Shown: positions 13,297 through 15,157 of the stretch, in pieces
Numbering within the stretch: position 1 is the first letter of the stretch
Layout: each line of letters begins with the position of its first letter
Notes under the pieces: generated by a model
What the model was told of the DNA's origin: nothing
What the model saw: only the letters and a program-made list of their open reading frames with translations
The model's database searches: none
Assembly: GCA_021160985.1 (NCBI GenBank)
Contig: JAGHBN010000180.1
Location: 1 to 15,157, forward strand
DNA from: Thermococcus sp.
GTDB taxonomy: Archaea; Methanobacteriota_B; Thermococci; Thermococcales; Thermococcaceae
Reading direction: 5' to 3'
DNA length: 15,157 nt
Program-made: the position numbers and the translations under genes

Positions 13297-13810
13297 GGGA
13301 ATATACAGCTTCCTTGACAGTGTTTTTGGGGCTCATATCGCTCAGCACCCCCTGCTGGCGATAACAATAGCAGGGTTCGTCATAGGCGGCTCATACACCC
13401 TGCTCTACTACTTCATGACAGATGTCGAAAAGACGAGAAAAGTTCAGAAAATGGCCAAGGAGCTTCAAATGGAGATGAGAGAGGCTCAGAAAAGTGGGGA
13501 TGAGAAGAAGCTGAGGAAAGTCCAGCAGAAACAGATGGAGCTTATGAAAATGCAGAGCGAGATGATGAAGCAGACAATGGTGCCGATGTTCCTGACGATG
13601 CCCATATTCTGGATATTCTTTGGCTGGCTCAGGAGATGGTACGTTGAAGTTGCAATAGCAAAGGCACCGTTCAACTTCTTCCTGTTTGACTGGTTCCACG
13701 GCCTGTATCACTCGGCTCTTGGCCCTGATGAGCTCGGATACTTTGGATGGTACATTCTTTCGAGCTACATAATTGGTATGGTGCTCAGGAAGTTCCTCGA
13801 CATGGGTTAA
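13289..13810 (+). CDS. DUF106 / EMC3-TMCO1-like membrane insertase (Oxa1 superfamily)
   Basis: This 173-residue membrane protein fits the DUF106 family, archaeal members of the YidC/Oxa1/Get1/EMC3 superfamily that help insert membrane proteins. Hydrophobic segments lie at about residues 21-43, 97-114 and 150-168. Between the first and second is a long, charged, helical arm (46-95), probably a cytosolic coiled coil, with MELMKMQSEMMKQTMVPMFL at its end; eight methionines occur within residues 83-104. The arm-then-TM order and the P-x-F-W motif after the arm match the family. The position beside secY supports a role in membrane protein biogenesis. The function in this organism is inferred from the family. 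It overlaps adkA by eight bases, and its own site GGGAGAG lies in adkA. Confidence 0.88.
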   Translation: MIEGIYSFLDSVFGAHIAQHPLLAITIAGFVIGGSYTLLYYFMTDVEKTRKVQKMAKELQMEMREAQKSGDEKKLRKVQQKQMELMKMQSEMMKQTMVPMFLTMPIFWIFFGWLRRWYVEVAIAKAPFNFFLFDWFHGLYHSALGPDELGYFGWYILSSYIIGMVLRKFLDMG

Positions 13811-13852
13811 ATTTAAAAACGCTCATCGAAAAGGAAAGGCGAGGTGAGAGAA
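13810..13852 (+). promoter_or_regulatory. Possible internal promoter before eL34
   Basis: An ATTTAAAAA stretch (13811-13819) follows the DUF106 stop. Transcription about 25 bases on would start near 13840, just at the GAGGTGA (13841-13847) that precedes the eL34 ATG by five bases, so the leader would be very short. The 42-base gap is large for this cluster, which favours a promoter, but AT-rich sequence alone is weak evidence. Confidence 0.4.
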
Positions 13853-14125
13853 ATGAAGCCAATGTACAGGTCAAGGTCATGGAGGAGAAAGTACGTCCGC
13901 ACTCCGGGCGGAAGGACGGTCATACACTTTGAGAGGAGAAAGCCCAAGGTTGCCCACTGCGCTATGTGCGGAAGGCCCCTCAACGGCGTTCCGCGCGGAA
14001 GGCCGAGCGAGCTCAGGAAGCTCCCGAAGACCGCAAAGAGGCCCGAGAGGCCGTACCCGAACCTCTGCCCGAGCTGCATGAGGAAGGTCATGAAGGCCCA
14101 GGTCAGGGCGGGCATTGCCCTCTGA
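13853..14125 (+). CDS. rpl34e: Large-subunit ribosomal protein eL34
   Basis: eL34 is a small archaeal/eukaryotic large-subunit protein. The 90-residue product starts MKPMYRSRSWRRKYVRTPGG and has a zinc ribbon built from C36 and C39 (AHCAMCGRP) and C72 and C75 (LCPSCMRKV). The linker GVPRGRPSELRKLPKTAKRP is basic. The final helix is VMKAQVRAGIAL. The N-terminus equals that of Thermococcales eL34. A GTG at 13844 is in frame but lies inside the GAGGTGA. The cmk gene follows after 19 bases. Confidence 0.97.
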   Translation: MKPMYRSRSWRRKYVRTPGGRTVIHFERRKPKVAHCAMCGRPLNGVPRGRPSELRKLPKTAKRPERPYPNLCPSCMRKVMKAQVRAGIAL

Positions 14126-14144
14126 TTTCGGACGAGGTGCTGCT

Positions 14145-14726
14145 ATGCCCAAGGGCTGCCTCGTGATAACGGTCAGCGGCCTGGCAGGCTCGGGAACGAC
14201 CACCCTCTGCCGCAATCTTGCCAGGCACTACGGGTTCAAGCACATCAACGCCGGACTCATCTTCCGGCAGATGGCCGAGGAGATGGGCATGTCGCTTGAG
14301 GAATTCCAGGAGTACGCGGAGCTCCACCCGGAGATCGACCGCGAGGTCGACAGGAGGCAGGTCGAGGCGGCCAATGAGTGCAATGTCGTTATTGAGGGCC
14401 GGCTCGCCGGCTGGATGGTTAAGAATGCTGATCTCAAAATATGGCTCGACGCTCCCATGATGGAGCGTGCGAAGCGTGTTGCCCGCCGTGAAGGCATCTC
14501 CGTCGAGGAGGCTTTCGTGGAAATTGCCGAGAGGGAGAAGCAGAACAGGAAAAGGTATTTAAACCTCTACGGAATTGACATCGAAGACAAGTCGATTTAC
14601 GACTTGATAATAAATACCGCCCACTGGGATCCCGATGGGGTCTTCGCGATCGTGAAGGCCGCCATCGACCACCTATACCCCGACGGTGACGCGGGGTCGG
14701 GTGCAAACCCGGGCAACAAAAAATGA
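14145..14726 (+). CDS. cmk: Archaeal cytidylate (CMP) kinase, with altered Walker A
   Basis: The 193-residue protein is the archaeal CMP kinase, which phosphorylates CMP or dCMP to the diphosphate using ATP. The N-terminal strand MPKGCLVITVSGLAGSGTTT leads to the P-loop, residues 12-19. This reads G-L-A-G-S-G-T-T: the usual Walker A lysine is threonine (T18, codon ACG at 14196-14198). The rest is typical: HINAGLIFRQMAEEMGMSLE, the VVIEGRLAGWM strand, the DAPMMERAKRVARREG lid-like part, and EREKQNRKRYLNLYGIDIED. I recall the same change in Pyrococcus proteins. A longer frame from 14115 exists, but GAGGTG at 14134-14139 favours 14145. It sits between eL34 and eL14, a conserved archaeal order. 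Confidence 0.93.
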   Translation: MPKGCLVITVSGLAGSGTTTLCRNLARHYGFKHINAGLIFRQMAEEMGMSLEEFQEYAELHPEIDREVDRRQVEAANECNVVIEGRLAGWMVKNADLKIWLDAPMMERAKRVARREGISVEEAFVEIAEREKQNRKRYLNLYGIDIEDKSIYDLIINTAHWDPDGVFAIVKAAIDHLYPDGDAGSGANPGNKK

Positions 14727-14739
14727 GGAGGTGGGATGA

Positions 14740-14991
14740 ATGCCAGCTATGGAAGTCGGAAGGCTTGCCGTTATAATTGCCGGAAGGAGGGCTGGAGAGA
14801 AGGTCGTCGTCGTTGACGTCATCGACAAGAACTTCGTCCTCGTTACCGGCGCTGGCCTCAACAAGGTCAAGCGCAGGAGGATGAACGTCAAGCACCTCGA
14901 GCCTCTTCCGGAGAAGGTCAACATCGAGAGGGGCGCCGACGACGAGGCCGTCAAGGCCGCCCTTGAGCAGGCTGGAATCAGCCTCGAGTGA
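14740..14991 (+). CDS. rpl14e: Large-subunit ribosomal protein eL14
   Basis: eL14 is an archaeal/eukaryotic large-subunit protein. The 83-residue archaeal form lacks the eukaryotic C-terminal extension. It begins MPAMEVGRLAVIIAGRRAGE, a KOW/SH3-like barrel of about residues 4-55. NFVLVTGAGLNKVKRRRMNV gives the loop and the Arg/Lys cluster. The tail GADDEAVKAALEQAGISLE is helical. The ATG at 14740 is five bases after GAGGTGG (14728-14734); an ATG at 14736 is in another frame. Its stop is followed directly by a hairpin terminator, so it ends this transcription unit. Confidence 0.96.
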   Translation: MPAMEVGRLAVIIAGRRAGEKVVVVDVIDKNFVLVTGAGLNKVKRRRMNVKHLEPLPEKVNIERGADDEAVKAALEQAGISLE

Positions 14992-14997
14992 ATTGTT

Positions 14998-15020
14998 GAG
15001 GCCTTCTGGCCTCTTCTTAC
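14998..15020 (+). terminator. Hairpin terminator after eL14
   Basis: A perfect inverted repeat GAGGCC-TTCT-GGCCTC (14998-15013) with a four-base loop is followed by the T-rich TTCTTACTT. It starts seven bases after the eL14 stop. Its form resembles an intrinsic terminator, but archaeal termination depends mainly on the T run, which is short here. Confidence 0.55.
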
Positions 15021-15021
15021 T

Positions 15022-15060
15022 TCCCAACGTTTTTAAACTCAGTTTTCGAAATTCTCCTGG
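15022..15060 (+). promoter_or_regulatory. Probable promoter of the downstream short-chain dehydrogenase
   Basis: The TATA-like TTTTTAAA at 15030-15037 lies just after the terminator. Transcription would start near 15058-15060, only about ten bases before the ATG at 15069. GGTGG (15059-15063) with a five-base spacing would then be at the very start of the mRNA, so translation may be nearly leaderless. Confidence 0.55.
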
Positions 15061-15068
15061 TGGGTTTC

Positions 15069-15157
15069 ATGAGAACCGCGCTGGTGACAGGTGCAACAGG
15101 TGGCATCGGAAAGTTTCTCGTGAAGGCGTTAATTGATGAAGGTTACAGGGTAATAGG
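15069..15157 (+). CDS. Short-chain dehydrogenase/reductase, N-terminus only
   Basis: Only 29 codons and two bases are visible. The product begins MRTALVTGATGGIGKFLVKA, the first beta strand and glycine-rich NAD(P)-binding turn of a Rossmann fold. T-G-A-T-G-G-I-G (residues 7-14) fits both the classical (TGxxxGxG) and the extended (TGxxGxxG) SDR motif, so it could be a reductase, ketoreductase or sugar epimerase; substrate cannot be told from this. It has its own promoter, starts after a terminator, and is probably unrelated in function to the ribosomal cluster. Confidence 0.8.
   Translation, partial: MRTALVTGATGGIGKFLVKALIDEGYRVI

Noticed and set aside
14554..14565. Near-palindromic GGTATTTAAACC within cmk
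   Set aside because: It encodes the conserved RYLNLYG segment. A promoter for eL14 from here would give a leader of about 160 bases; possible but unsupported.
1..15157. Search for tRNA or rRNA genes, CRISPR repeats, insertion sequences and defence genes
   Set aside because: None seen; nearly every base lies in a recognised housekeeping gene or in a gap of 77 bases or less.

Overview
The window is a long, gap-poor stretch of archaeal chromosome. It carries the merged S10/spc-type ribosomal protein gene cluster, the protein-export gene secY, and a short downstream group with two nucleotide monophosphate kinases, an Oxa1-family membrane insertase and two more ribosomal proteins. All genes are on the plus strand. 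The eukaryote/archaea-specific proteins (eS4, eL32, eL19, eL34, eL14, RNase P Rpp29, SUI1-type aIF1) rule out bacteria. The gene order, heavy AGG (Arg) and ATA (Ile) codon use, GC-rich DNA and near-identity of many proteins to Thermococcus/Pyrococcus sequences I know from memory point to Thermococcales, most likely a Thermococcus. I could not run a search to fix the species.

Layout. 1-423 is the 3' end of uL3. Then follow uL4, uL23, uL2, uS19, uL22, uS3 and uL29 (434-3906); aIF1 and the RNase P subunit Rnp1 (3913-4472); and uS17, uL14, uL24, eS4, uL5, uS14, uS8, uL6, eL32, eL19, uL18, uS5, uL30 and uL15 (4469-11152). The 56-residue uS14 (6907-7077) is short and easily missed. After a 36-base gap comes secY (11189-12634). 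A 71-base gap with a poly-T terminator and a TATA-like promoter leads to adkA, a DUF106/EMC3-like insertase, eL34, cmk and eL14 (12706-14991). A hairpin terminator and a new promoter then precede the truncated start of a short-chain dehydrogenase (15069 to the window end). No intergenic stretch reaches 300 bases; the largest is 77.

How it works together. The first 24 genes (uL3 to uL15) are spaced by -14 to +11 bases, so they are probably one transcript with coupled translation. They build both ribosomal subunits, while aIF1 (start selection) and Rnp1 (tRNA 5' processing) tie translation factors to the same message. SecY and the DUF106 protein provide membrane insertion for the proteins made. 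AdkA and Cmk supply nucleotide precursors.

The clearest non-textbook signal is a stereotyped junction, TGAGGTGAG, in which the stop codon and the Shine-Dalgarno sequence are fused in one of two fixed phases. This motif also creates false in-frame GTG starts. Other points worth checking are a long alternative Rnp1 frame inside aIF1, a Walker A lysine-to-threonine change in Cmk, and a methionine-rich arm in the DUF106 protein. I found no mobile element, CRISPR array, RNA gene or unknown system.
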